Source of the DNA: Flavobacterium sp. HSC-61S13
GTDB taxonomy: Bacteria > Bacteroidota > Bacteroidia > Flavobacteriales > Flavobacteriaceae
Reading direction: 5' to 3'
Assembly (NCBI RefSeq): GCF_024171535.1
Contig: NZ_JALJZV010000001.1
Location: forward strand, 372,001 to 436,000
Length of the DNA: 64,000 nucleotides
Positions 19,701-28,800 of the stretch are shown here, in pieces. The number at the start of each line of letters is the position of its first letter. Within the stretch, counting starts at the first letter, position 1. The notes beneath the pieces were generated by a model that made no database searches, was not told where the DNA came from, and saw nothing but the letters and a program-made list of their open reading frames with translations. Both the position numbers and the translations under genes were made by a program.

Positions 19701-22582
19701 GCGATGTCAATTTGGCATGGCACGTAAAATCAGAAAACACGGCTTTTTCGTATTTATATTTGGATCATGTGAGTATAAATAAAGCGCAGGGGTGTGAAGA
19801 ACCGTATTATGTTACAACTTCAAACATTACTACATCGAGTATGGATGTAGAATGGCAGCAGAATGGCGGGATTACAAATTGGGAGGTTATCGTTGTCGGT
19901 TATGCGGACGATGAAAAAGATGTACCGATCAAGACGCAAAAAGTGTCAGGTAATCCAAAAACGACAATTAACGGATTAGATGCTGGTAAGGCCTATAAAA
20001 TTTATGTTCGTGCTCAATGTGAAGACGGAAAAACCTATGGAAATTGGTCTACAGCCTATGCAACAGCTACTCAGGTTGGAGGAAATGACAACTGTAGCGG
20101 TGCAATTAATATACCAGTCAATGACGATTTAGAATGTATTAAAACCGTGTCAGGAACTTTATTGGAAGCGACTGTTTCTACTACGGTCGTTCCGACATGT
20201 AATTCAAATAATATTGCCAAAGATGTGTGGTTTGAGTTTACGGCTACTGCAACATCACATATGTTGCATTTGACGGATTTAAAGAGCATCTCTGATAGCG
20301 AGCCTTTACCTTATGTGTACGCCACATTATACGATCAACCTTGCGGTTCGATCACTGCCAATACGTTTGCTTCAGATTGCTTTAGTTTCTTTCCAAACTC
20401 CAGCGAAAAGATGTTTTTGAATTTGATACCCGGCCAAAAGTATTACCTGAGGTTAGGGGTTTCTCCAACGAATAAAGTCTATGATTTTATTTTTAATCTT
20501 TGTATAACTACTTCAAAGAACGGAGCCATTGAGGTGAGCCCGAGTGGTGAAAAATATACGGTTGAAGAATTGGTTAAAGACATTTTAGTAAAGTCAAATT
20601 GTGATGTAGTATCCAATGTGCATTATCAGGTTGGCGATGGAAGTGTAGAAGCTCAAAAGATCAATACCATCGGTTACTTTAATAAAAAGAATTCGATATT
20701 TCCTTTTGATGAGGGAATAGTCTTGTCGACTAGTGAAGTAAAATATGTACCAGGACCACATATAGGTGCCAATAGTTTTAGAGGGACGAATAAAAATCGT
20801 TGGGTTGGAGATAAAGACATTAACGATGCCATTTTGGATGCTGGTGGCGGTCCTTTACCCGATAAAAGAGTTACTCAAATTGAATTTGATTTTGTTCCGA
20901 TTAAAGACAGCATCAAATTTGAATATCTATTTGCTTCGAATAGTTATATCATCAATTGTATGCATATTTGTGATACGGGAGCATTGTTTGCTGCCTGGCT
21001 GATTGATTCGACTACTGGAGAAGGACAAAATTTAGCGAAACTACCCGGCACCAATACTTCTATTGCTTTAAACAATATCCGCGATGCTAGTAAATCCGGT
21101 ATTTCTTGCAGTAGTGCGAATCCAGAGTATTATTGGAAGCATTATGCCAATAATCAAGACAGTCCGATTGCAGCTCCAATTGATTTTGTCGGTATGACCG
21201 TACCGATGGAATCAGAAACAGTAAAGGTGGTGCCTGGTCGTAAATACCACATCAAATTGGCTGTGATGGATTTTTGTACCAATGTAGCGCATACTTCTGC
21301 GGTATTTTTTAACGCATCAAGTTTTGATATAGGTACTCTAGATTTGGGTGCAGATCTTCTTGTAGAAAACGGTACAGCACTTTGTAGTGGTGCTTCTAGT
21401 GTTATTAAATCTGGATTGGGAACCGAAGACAATACGATCCAATGGTATAAAGATGAGGAAATGATTCCCGGAGCCAATTTACCGGATTTAGAGGTTTTCG
21501 AATCTGGTGTTTACAAGGTAGTATGCCATTATGGGGCTTTTAATTGTGAAGTTAATGGCAGTGTAAAGGTGGAAGTTTATCCGGCTATTTCGACCGTTGT
21601 AGCATCTCCAAAACCGGTATCATTCTGTAGAAGCTCATTAGAGCTAGTATCTATAAACCTGACCGAGGGAGAACCAGACATGTTTTCGAAAGTAGATCGA
21701 AATAATTATAAGGTCATCTATTATCAAACGCAAGAAGATGCTCAATCTAAGGAGAATTCTATTGCGCAACCGACAAATTATCTTTTTAAGCCCGATGGTA
21801 AAGATGTAATGATTTATTTGTTAATCGAAGATATTAGAACGGGTTGTAGTGAAATTTTTGAGCTGACTTTAAAAGCGACTGAGGGAAGTATACCAACGGC
21901 TTTTGATAATGTAACTGTATGTGATGTATATACATTTCCAGATTTAGAACCCAATCAACGTTATTATTTAGAATCTGGAGCAAGTGGTAAGGAATATAAA
22001 GCAGGGGAAAACTTGAATATTACAGGTAAACATACCATTTATATATTACAGCAAAATACAGAAGAGGGATGTTATGAGGAGAGTACGTATGAGGTAACGA
22101 TCACAGCAGCCGTTCAAGCAGATGTATATGAAGACTTGGTTTTAAGCTGTACCGTGCATCAATTGGCACCGCTATCGCCGTTCAATAAATACTATACAGA
22201 AGCTGATGGGAAGGGCGAGGAACTGGCTGTAGGTAGCTTGATTCCTTTTGGACGAGTGATTTACATTTATGCCGCGTCAGCGGATGGACTCTGTACCGAT
22301 CAAAGCAACTATACAGTTACTTATGAAGAGTGTCCAATTCCAAAAGGTATTTCGCCTAATGGAGATGGTTTAAACGATCGTTTTGATTTGTCTCAACACG
22401 GGGCAACGAGTTTGACTATATACAACCGTTATGGTGTTGAGGTATATAATTACGAAGGCAATTATACCAATCAATGGTTTGGACAGGGAACTAAAGGAAA
22501 TATATTGCCTGACGGGACTTATTATTATGTGGTAGTATCTCATCATAAAACGAGAACCGGTTGGGTTCAGATCAATAAATAA
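16793..22582 (+). CDS. Giant T9SS-secreted surface adhesin 2 (gliding-type C-terminus)
   Basis: 1929 aa with signal peptide MKFRITFLSGIVAILFSCLLFA. The layout matches adhesin 1: anchor-J-like modules starting near 42, 305, 569 and 837 with intervening FN3-like units, an FN3 unit near 1000, the DNCSGAINIPVN domain near 1098, a choice-of-anchor-L domain from about 1245 (IEVSPSGEKYTVEELV, FPFDEGIVLST, EFDFVP), Ig-like units from about 1529, and a CHU_C sorting domain from about 1848 (PKGISPNGDGLNDRFDL to GWVQINK). The stop is 15 bp before the PorP/SprF gene, so the two are probably one operon in which that partner helps secrete or anchor the adhesin. Ligand unknown. Confidence 0.91.
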   Translation: MKFRITFLSGIVAILFSCLLFANSGFNVIYNSSFKATCSAVALPFTEGFNTSSPTFDCWTTIDGNTDQLPTGNNAWRQFINTPYEGDRSMYFVGNNVNVNHDDWLISPPVTMNGEVFAITYYYKTGASGENEFELLLSEDGINPSDFTTVLETNIKSNLLTYTKKTTYVSNIVGEINIAWHVMGKGSATLFVDAVTITKVDCIGPNDSITIVGLEKDKATLSWTDSNNSSWEYYVQPMGAGLAPIGSGTVSKATSVTILKTSGVGGANLQPNTSYDFFVRSSCGTGKNSLWLGPFVFKTPCDATGLPFAEGFNTGSKTLGCWTIIDQNKDAASNVGNNIWYPYGSGAFEGDKAMYFNGSTNRPKHDDWLISPTFKLDATKLYRLKYHVKSTASTKNDFEVLLSNKGIAISDFTKTISTDRGHLSSEWTQRIAIVGGMAGNINIAWHVTTASPMTTLYIDNVSFEEVVGCAEPMNLGVKDEKDSSATLYWSDDFGQAWEYVVQDTGEKAPTANGIATTQKENTVNQTQKGNNLKPNSEYELYTRTVCGDGTYSIWSGPFKFRTACGVLKTPFWEGFNSGAASIYCWTIIDENADAVSPTGANIWKTATTRYEGSQAMYFIGANNNVSQRPHNDWLISPAIKFDSGKMYRLKYHYRTAAATTNDYEFEVLLSSTGIDTKKFNTVVVAKAKYAPSDQWKEAYVYISNVSGEIHMAWHVTSTTAATNLYIDNVFVEEVTGCPEPLNLGIKDLEAQKVSLLWSDDFGATNWEYYVQERGKGIPKASGTATMMKVNTVSSEQSGKSLEPNVDYEFYVRTLCPTGGQSIWQGPFVFTTLCGVYASPFWEGFNKDSKTARCWTIVDKKGEVVPVGTNWKFNSGAYEGNQALYFYVNDSKKEPMNDWLITPKITLDGGTYVLKYHYKTSASTTYNNEFEVLLSTQGIDPSNFTTTVLSSKNYRVGNYVEQVVFINGIKGDVNLAWHVKSENTAFSYLYLDHVSINKAQGCEEPYYVTTSNITTSSMDVEWQQNGGITNWEVIVVGYADDEKDVPIKTQKVSGNPKTTINGLDAGKAYKIYVRAQCEDGKTYGNWSTAYATATQVGGNDNCSGAINIPVNDDLECIKTVSGTLLEATVSTTVVPTCNSNNIAKDVWFEFTATATSHMLHLTDLKSISDSEPLPYVYATLYDQPCGSITANTFASDCFSFFPNSSEKMFLNLIPGQKYYLRLGVSPTNKVYDFIFNLCITTSKNGAIEVSPSGEKYTVEELVKDILVKSNCDVVSNVHYQVGDGSVEAQKINTIGYFNKKNSIFPFDEGIVLSTSEVKYVPGPHIGANSFRGTNKNRWVGDKDINDAILDAGGGPLPDKRVTQIEFDFVPIKDSIKFEYLFASNSYIINCMHICDTGALFAAWLIDSTTGEGQNLAKLPGTNTSIALNNIRDASKSGISCSSANPEYYWKHYANNQDSPIAAPIDFVGMTVPMESETVKVVPGRKYHIKLAVMDFCTNVAHTSAVFFNASSFDIGTLDLGADLLVENGTALCSGASSVIKSGLGTEDNTIQWYKDEEMIPGANLPDLEVFESGVYKVVCHYGAFNCEVNGSVKVEVYPAISTVVASPKPVSFCRSSLELVSINLTEGEPDMFSKVDRNNYKVIYYQTQEDAQSKENSIAQPTNYLFKPDGKDVMIYLLIEDIRTGCSEIFELTLKATEGSIPTAFDNVTVCDVYTFPDLEPNQRYYLESGASGKEYKAGENLNITGKHTIYILQQNTEEGCYEESTYEVTITAAVQADVYEDLVLSCTVHQLAPLSPFNKYYTEADGKGEELAVGSLIPFGRVIYIYAASADGLCTDQSNYTVTYEECPIPKGISPNGDGLNDRFDLSQHGATSLTIYNRYGVEVYNYEGNYTNQWFGQGTKGNILPDGTYYYVVVSHHKTRTGWVQINK

Positions 22583-22597
22583 AAAAAGATAACAACT

Positions 22598-23521
22598 ATG
22601 AAAAAAATCAGTATCGTAGCATTTACCGTGTTTTGTTGTCTGGGTGGGGTTTTTGCACAGCAAGCACCTCATTACACCCAATACATGTACAATATGAGTG
22701 TGGTTAACCCCGCTTATGCAGGATCTCAGGAGTCGTTATCGATGGGCTTGTTATACCGCCAGCAATGGGCGGGTCTTGATGGAGCTCCTCAAACGGGAAC
22801 CTTGTTTGGACATACTCGTGTCGGTAAGAAAGTGGGATTGGGCCTTTCGGTGATCAGCGATAAAATCGGACCGGTTAAAGAAAATAATATCTATGGAGAC
22901 TTTTCTTATACCTTAGATTTGGGAGGTGAGCATAAATTAGCTCTAGGACTTAAAGCGGGAGTAACGCTGCACGATATTGGTTTGTTTTCTGATATAGGCA
23001 GTGAAAGTTATATGGATGCCAATGATCCGTCTTTTGCAGAAGATTCTAAAAGTACGCTTTTCAACATAGGTGCAGGAGCTTTTTATTATACTCAAAACTA
23101 TTATGTGGGGTTGGGTGTGCCCAATATGTTAAAGGGACGTTATTTGGACTATGAAGGTAAAAAGTACGGTAGTCAAGTGATGCACGCCTTTTTGACTGGA
23201 GGCTATGTATTTGAATTGAATCGCGATTTTAAGTTGAAACCGTATTTTATGGTTAAATATGCAACGGATGCACCGGTATCAGCAGATATATCGGTAAACC
23301 TAATGTATATCAACAAATTTGAAATTGGTGCAAACTATCGTATTGACGATGCTATCGGCGGTATGGTTAATTATAGAATCACGCCAAATCTACGGGTTGG
23401 ATATGCTTATGATCATGTGATGTCCGATTTAAAGGTTAAAGGCAAAGCATCACACGAATTTATTTTGCTTTACGATATTTACTTCTCTAAAAGAGTATCG
23501 AGTTCGCCAAGGTATTTTTAA
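22598..23521 (+). CDS. PorP/SprF family type IX secretion membrane protein
   Basis: 307 aa with signal peptide ending in GGVFAQ. The family start follows: PHYTQYMYNMSVVNPAYAGS, LSMGLLYRQQWAGLDGAPQT and GLGLSVISDKIGP. The rest is a beta-barrel pattern ending in FILLYDIYFSKR. In Flavobacterium johnsoniae SprF, a member of this family, is needed for secretion of the giant adhesin SprB. The position 15 bp behind adhesin 2 suggests the same role for adhesin 2, and, as the only such gene in the window, possibly for all three adhesins. A terminator follows at 23575. Confidence 0.93.
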   Translation: MKKISIVAFTVFCCLGGVFAQQAPHYTQYMYNMSVVNPAYAGSQESLSMGLLYRQQWAGLDGAPQTGTLFGHTRVGKKVGLGLSVISDKIGPVKENNIYGDFSYTLDLGGEHKLALGLKAGVTLHDIGLFSDIGSESYMDANDPSFAEDSKSTLFNIGAGAFYYTQNYYVGLGVPNMLKGRYLDYEGKKYGSQVMHAFLTGGYVFELNRDFKLKPYFMVKYATDAPVSADISVNLMYINKFEIGANYRIDDAIGGMVNYRITPNLRVGYAYDHVMSDLKVKGKASHEFILLYDIYFSKRVSSSPRYF

Positions 23522-23574
23522 TGTTTTTTTTCAGTGTAAGGTTGGTTAGTATTTTCTTTTGCTGAAATTGCCAA

Positions 23575-23606
23575 GGGGTTGTCCGATAAAGACAGCCCCT
23601 TTTTTT
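23575..23606 (+). terminator. Rho-independent terminator of the adhesin 2-porP operon
   Basis: Stem GGGGTTGTC / GACAGCCCC with one G-U pair and loop CGATAAA, followed by T7. It lies 53 bp after the PorP/SprF stop codon. Confidence 0.9.
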
Positions 23607-23678
23607 GGTTATTGTGGAAATCAATGAAACCGTTTTTTGAGTACATTAGGTCGTACATGGTATTAACAACCAAATCTT

Positions 23679-25442
23679 TTATAGCGATTGTATATACTTA
23701 TCGAGATCTTGTGTACTGTCGAGATTTAATTTTTTTCTAATTCTATAACGACTCGTGATCAGGCTTTTGTGACTGATGTTCAGTAATGAGGCCATTTCTG
23801 TATTCGCCATATTTATTTTGATATATGCACAAATACGCAATTCACTTTTAGATACTTGAGGGAAGTTTATTTGAATGTAATTGAAAAAATCAGGATGCAC
23901 TTTTTGAAACACTTTTTGAAATTGACTCCAGTCCTTATCGACATTGGTCATTCGATTAATGGAATGTTCCAATTGTTTAAGTACTTTGTCCGAACTTTGT
24001 GGTTCGTTTTTAGTGGTGATAATTTCTTTCATTTCAGTGACAAAGTTGTTTTTTGTAAGCATTTGGATGTTCAATGCTGTTAATTCCTTATGGAGTAATT
24101 CCAGCTCATTAGCATGCAATGTTTCTTGAATGCGTTTGAGTTCTTTTTCAATGGCTACTTTCTCTTCTAAGTTTTTGTTTTCCAATTGAGATATTCGCAG
24201 TGTTTTGCTTTTGTTTTTATACATATACCAGATTAAAACCGCCAGTACTATGGTAAGTAAGGTGATAAAACTATAGATATAGGTTCTGAATTTATGGTCT
24301 TGTTCGGTTATTTCTTGTTTATAAGCCTGTTCCTTTAGCAGATTTTCCCACCTTATTTTTTCTGTCTTCTGGGTGACAGCGGTTCCCTTCACCTGATCAA
24401 TTAATTGATAAAATTCTTTTAGATATTCGTTGCTTTTTTGGAAATCACCTTGATTTTCCGAAATGCGAGCTAAGGAACTAAGAATAATCATTTTGGTTCT
24501 TAGGGAGTCAGCAGTGCCGATTTTTTTTATTTGATCATAGTATGCAAGACTCTTATCATATTCCTTTAAGGCTTCATAGGTCAAACCGTAATTGCACAAA
24601 ATAGTGGTTTGTAAATCCAGCGATTCAATGGCAAGCGCCATCGGATAAGCTTTATCTAGATATTCAATAGCCCGAGTATATTGTTTCTTATTCAGTTCTA
24701 GGATACTTAAAGTATTTAAATTGCTGACGATGGTTAGGGTGTCCTTAATTTCTTCGGACAGTTTTATCGATTTTTGCAAATAATCAATAGTCAAATTTTC
24801 TTCTCTCTTTATGTAGGATAGGTTGGCCATATTGGTGTAGAAAGAGGCCTGTCCTTTTTTGATGTCTAAAGCTACATAGATATCATGCGCTAAATTACTG
24901 TAATGTTTAGTTTGGTCTAAGTCTTCCAAATAAAAGTAAACACCGGCCATTCCGATATAAATATCGGCCATACTTTCACTTTGAGGTTGATCGTAAATCA
25001 AGTTCATCGCATTCGTAAAATGTTCTAAGCTCTTTACATAGTCGCTGCTTTTTAAATAGAATTTACCTGCGGTTTTATTGATTTGAAGGAGTAAAGGTAC
25101 ATCGTGACTCTTTTCTGCATTTTGGATGCTTTTTGTTAAATATAAAGAAACACTATCTAGTTGCTCGCGCTTTATATCCAATTTTAGTTTATAAAAATAG
25201 TAGTAGGCCGAATCTTCCGTTTGAGTAGAAGTTTTTAACGTTTGTTCCAATGCTTTAATCTTAGTTTCTACGATTCCTCTATCAGTATTTAATAGTGAAT
25301 CGAGCTCCTTATAACCAAAGCGTTCTTTAGCAAAAGATGGAGTCTTTTCCCTTTTAGTGGTATAAACCAGGAAGCAGGTTAAGCCAGTGGCAAGGCATAG
25401 AATTATAAGGATAATTTTGTATTTCTTTAATTTTTTTTTCAT
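23679..25442 (-). CDS. Membrane-anchored TPR protein with LuxR-like HTH
   Basis: 587 aa from the ATG at 25442; another in-frame ATG at 25466 adds eight residues before the positively charged KKKLKKYK and membrane segment. Order: membrane segment (about 9-28), tetratricopeptide repeats (about 60-370), a second membrane helix YIYSFITLLTIVLAVLIWYMY near 390, a coiled coil (about 415-470), and a C-terminal helix-turn-helix of LuxR type (VSKSELRICAYIKINMANTEMASLLNISHKSL). This architecture is common among Bacteroidota regulators that couple periplasmic TPR sensing to DNA binding. It lies on the opposite strand between adhesins 2 and 3, so it is a candidate regulator of this locus; no direct evidence is visible. 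Confidence 0.85.
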   Translation of the reverse strand: MKKKLKKYKIILIILCLATGLTCFLVYTTKREKTPSFAKERFGYKELDSLLNTDRGIVETKIKALEQTLKTSTQTEDSAYYYFYKLKLDIKREQLDSVSLYLTKSIQNAEKSHDVPLLLQINKTAGKFYLKSSDYVKSLEHFTNAMNLIYDQPQSESMADIYIGMAGVYFYLEDLDQTKHYSNLAHDIYVALDIKKGQASFYTNMANLSYIKREENLTIDYLQKSIKLSEEIKDTLTIVSNLNTLSILELNKKQYTRAIEYLDKAYPMALAIESLDLQTTILCNYGLTYEALKEYDKSLAYYDQIKKIGTADSLRTKMIILSSLARISENQGDFQKSNEYLKEFYQLIDQVKGTAVTQKTEKIRWENLLKEQAYKQEITEQDHKFRTYIYSFITLLTIVLAVLIWYMYKNKSKTLRISQLENKNLEEKVAIEKELKRIQETLHANELELLHKELTALNIQMLTKNNFVTEMKEIITTKNEPQSSDKVLKQLEHSINRMTNVDKDWSQFQKVFQKVHPDFFNYIQINFPQVSKSELRICAYIKINMANTEMASLLNISHKSLITSRYRIRKKLNLDSTQDLDKYIQSL

Positions 25443-25877
25443 TGTAATGGAAAGGGGATTTAGCATTAATTGGATAACTAAATCGAAATTTTTTAGAATA
25501 GAGTTGAAACTTATCGAGTTAAATTACTATTTATTTGTATGATAGTTGACTTTAAGGAAGATCTATTGTTTTGTATTATTCCTATCGGATTATGGTTTTT
25601 AGTGAATTTATAATTGAGTTTAGTTTGCTGATATTTTTGTTTATTAACTTTTAATTAAGATATTTCTTTAGGTTTAAAAATAGACCATTCTGTTCTTAAT
25701 TTAAAATTATCGATTTTAATATTTTGAAGGATAATTTTTAATTTCCTGTATTACAGTTTTTTATGTTATTTTTTGATTTGTGTTGTCTATCATTAGTCTA
25801 TCTGTAAATATACAGTCAAAAGTTTATATACGTTATTTTTGAGTTTGTCTAATTTAATTTTAACCAACATTTAACTT
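25443..25877. other. Divergent intergenic region, TPR-HTH gene / adhesin 3
   Basis: 435 very AT-rich bases without a gene. They must carry the promoter of the TPR-HTH gene on the left and hold the adhesin 3 promoter element on the right. Confidence 0.6.
25784..25841 (+). promoter_or_regulatory. Tandem TGTCTAT element plus -7 box, adhesin 3
   Basis: TGTCTATCATTAGTCTAT lies at 25784-25801, one base different from the other two copies. TATTTTTG, a perfect match to TANNTTTG, lies at 25834-25841, again exactly 33 bp after the end of the element. The ATG follows at 25878. Confidence 0.75.
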
Positions 25878-28800
25878 ATGAGATTTAAACGTACTTTTAG
25901 TTTAGTAGGCTTGACCTTACTGATTGGTTTAGGGATGTATGCTGGAAATGATTTAATAAGATTATCCAGTTTAAATCTTCCGTTTTTCCAGGACAGATTG
26001 CAGCAACATTTTGAAAGGGTAATCGAGCGTAGCGATTTCTCATTTTTAGAGCTGAATGAAAATAAGGTTAATCAACCAGCGGCGGACATTATTACTAATT
26101 GCCCGACGATTGCATTGCCTTTGATTGAGGATTTTGAGAAGGATTCGAAAACTTTGAATTGCTGGTCTATCTTAGATCAAAATAAGGATGGTATTCCAAC
26201 TTCAAATCAGTGGCAATTGTATAATTCGGCTGCATTTGCTTATAATGGTTTGAATAGTTACTATTTCTTAGGGACTGCAACAGTCAATATCCATAATGAT
26301 TGGCTGGTGTCTCCATCGATTGCTATGGATGATAGCAGTATTTATAAACTGAGTTATTATTATAGGACCCATGCGAGTTATAATAATGAAATAGAGGTAG
26401 CCTTATCGATTACAGGGGTTGATCCGCTGTCATTCACTACGATTTTAGATAAGAAAGCCATTTATAAAAATGGTAATTATAAAAAGAAAACAATTTATAT
26501 TACCAATGTAAAAGGGGAGGCGCGTATTGGCTGGCACATCACGTCGTCTGGTAGTACAGCGGTTTACTTGGATCAGATTTCACTTGAAAAGGTGGATTGC
26601 ATAGGACCCAATGAGGATATAAAACTTTCGGATTTAGGTACAAATCAAGTGCGATTTGACTGGCAGGATACGGTAAATAACCAATGGGAGGTTTTTGTAA
26701 AGGATGCGGGATTTGGTGCACCGGTTGGAAGCGGTGTATTACTAAATACTACCAATACTATAATTACTAAAGTCAATGGAAGTGGAGCAAATTTACAAGC
26801 AGACACCGAATATGAATTTTATATTCGTTCTCGATGTGGTACCAATAAGACTAGTCCTTGGATCGGACCTATTCTATTTAAAACTTTATGTACAGATTTT
26901 AGTGTACCATTTTGGGAAGGCTTTAATTTGGATTCGAAAACCTACTCGTGTTGGTCGTTAGTAGATCATAATGGAGATTTTGCTAAACCACTGATACGCA
27001 ATATCTGGCAACAATACGGTTTTGGGCAGTTCGAAGGAGATCGTGGTATGTATTTTTTTGGAAATGATGCCACAACTGTTAAAAGCCCTCATGATGATTG
27101 GATGATTTCCCCTACTTTTAAATTGGATAAGACAAAACTATATCGTTTAAGATATCATTATAAATCGAGTATCGTTGATAAGAATGATTTTAAGCTTTTA
27201 TTATCGACAACGGGAGTCGATTTAACCGACTTTAATCAGATTTTAATTGATAAAAAACAACATAGCGATGCCAATTGGAGTGAGGAAACCGCTATTATTG
27301 GGAATACTGGTGGTATGGTTAATTTTGCGTGGCAGGTTAGTACGGGGAGTTTATCAAGTACCTTATATATTGACAACTTCTTTCTTGAGGAGGTTGTTGG
27401 TTGTCCGGAACCTACGCAATTAGGTACTAAGGACGAGAGCGAAAATGGGGTAACCATTATCTGGAACGAAAACTTCGGAAAGGACTGGGAGTATAGCGTT
27501 CAAGAGAAAGTGGGAATTAGTCCGAAAACGGGAACACCCACTACTAAAAAGGAGGCTATTATAACTCAGGATAAAAATGGTGTAAAATTGAAACCCAATA
27601 CATTTTATGAGTTTTATGTTCGTACTCGTTGTTTAGATGGCAGTTATAGTGCTTGGGCTGGACCATTTGTATTTAAGACGGTCTGTGGCATTTTTTCGAC
27701 TACTCCATATTTTGAAAATTTTAATACCGACTCAAAGACTTTAAACTGTTGGACGGTTTTAGATCAGAATAAGGATGCTATTTCTCCAGTGGGAAATAAT
27801 TTATGGCGACCATTCGGAGGTACTGATTTTCCAGGATCGCAAAGCATGCGTTTTTTTGGTGATGCAGCTAAAGTCCATGATGATTGGTTAATATCTCCAC
27901 GCTTGACGTTTAAAGCAAATACCGTTTACCGATTTAGATACAAATATAAAACCGATACCAATAGTGAAGCTAATTTTGAAGTATTAGCCTCCAATAGCGG
28001 TATACAACCCAGTGATTTTAAAAGAGAAATTGTAAAAGATGCTTTTTATAAAAGCGGCGTGTTTTCAGAGCATAAGTCATTTATCACAGGTTTATCAGGA
28101 ACAGTGAATTTGGCTTGGCATAGCAGTGGACCGGGGTTTAAAATAGTTTTTATCGACGATGTTTTTGTTGAAGAAGTCGTCAACTGTCCCGAGCCTTTGG
28201 TTTTGGGTGCAAAAGATTTTGCAATAAATCAGGCTACAATTTACTGGACAGATGATTTTGCCGCAAACCAATGGGAATATTATGTTCAAGAAATAGGAGG
28301 AGGAACTCCAAAAGGAAATGGTACATCAACTACTACCAAAGAGAATACCGTTACCAAAGAACAATCAGGGGGGACTCTAAAACCCAATACCGACTATGAG
28401 TTTTACGTGCGAACTGTTTGCAGTAACGGAACTTTTAGTATTTGGTCTGGCCCTTTTAGCTTTGCAACGCAATGCGATTTATATCAGACGCCATTTTGGG
28501 AAAGTTTTAATAGCAATTCTAAAACGGCAAGATGTTGGGTAAGCGTCGATAGTAATAATGATGCTAATGCAAGTAGCGGTTCTTGGCGTTCCATGACAAC
28601 CAATGCATTTGAGGGAAATGCAGGAATGGGTTTTATCGGTTTTGGCAATAATGACGATTGGTTAATTTCTCCGACTATTGATTTGGATGGAGGGATGTAT
28701 GTCTTAAAATATCATTATAAGACAAATTCGGAGTTTGAGGTTTTGCTGTCACTAAATGGTATAGATACCAAGGAGTTTACTAAAAATCTGGTATCCAAAA

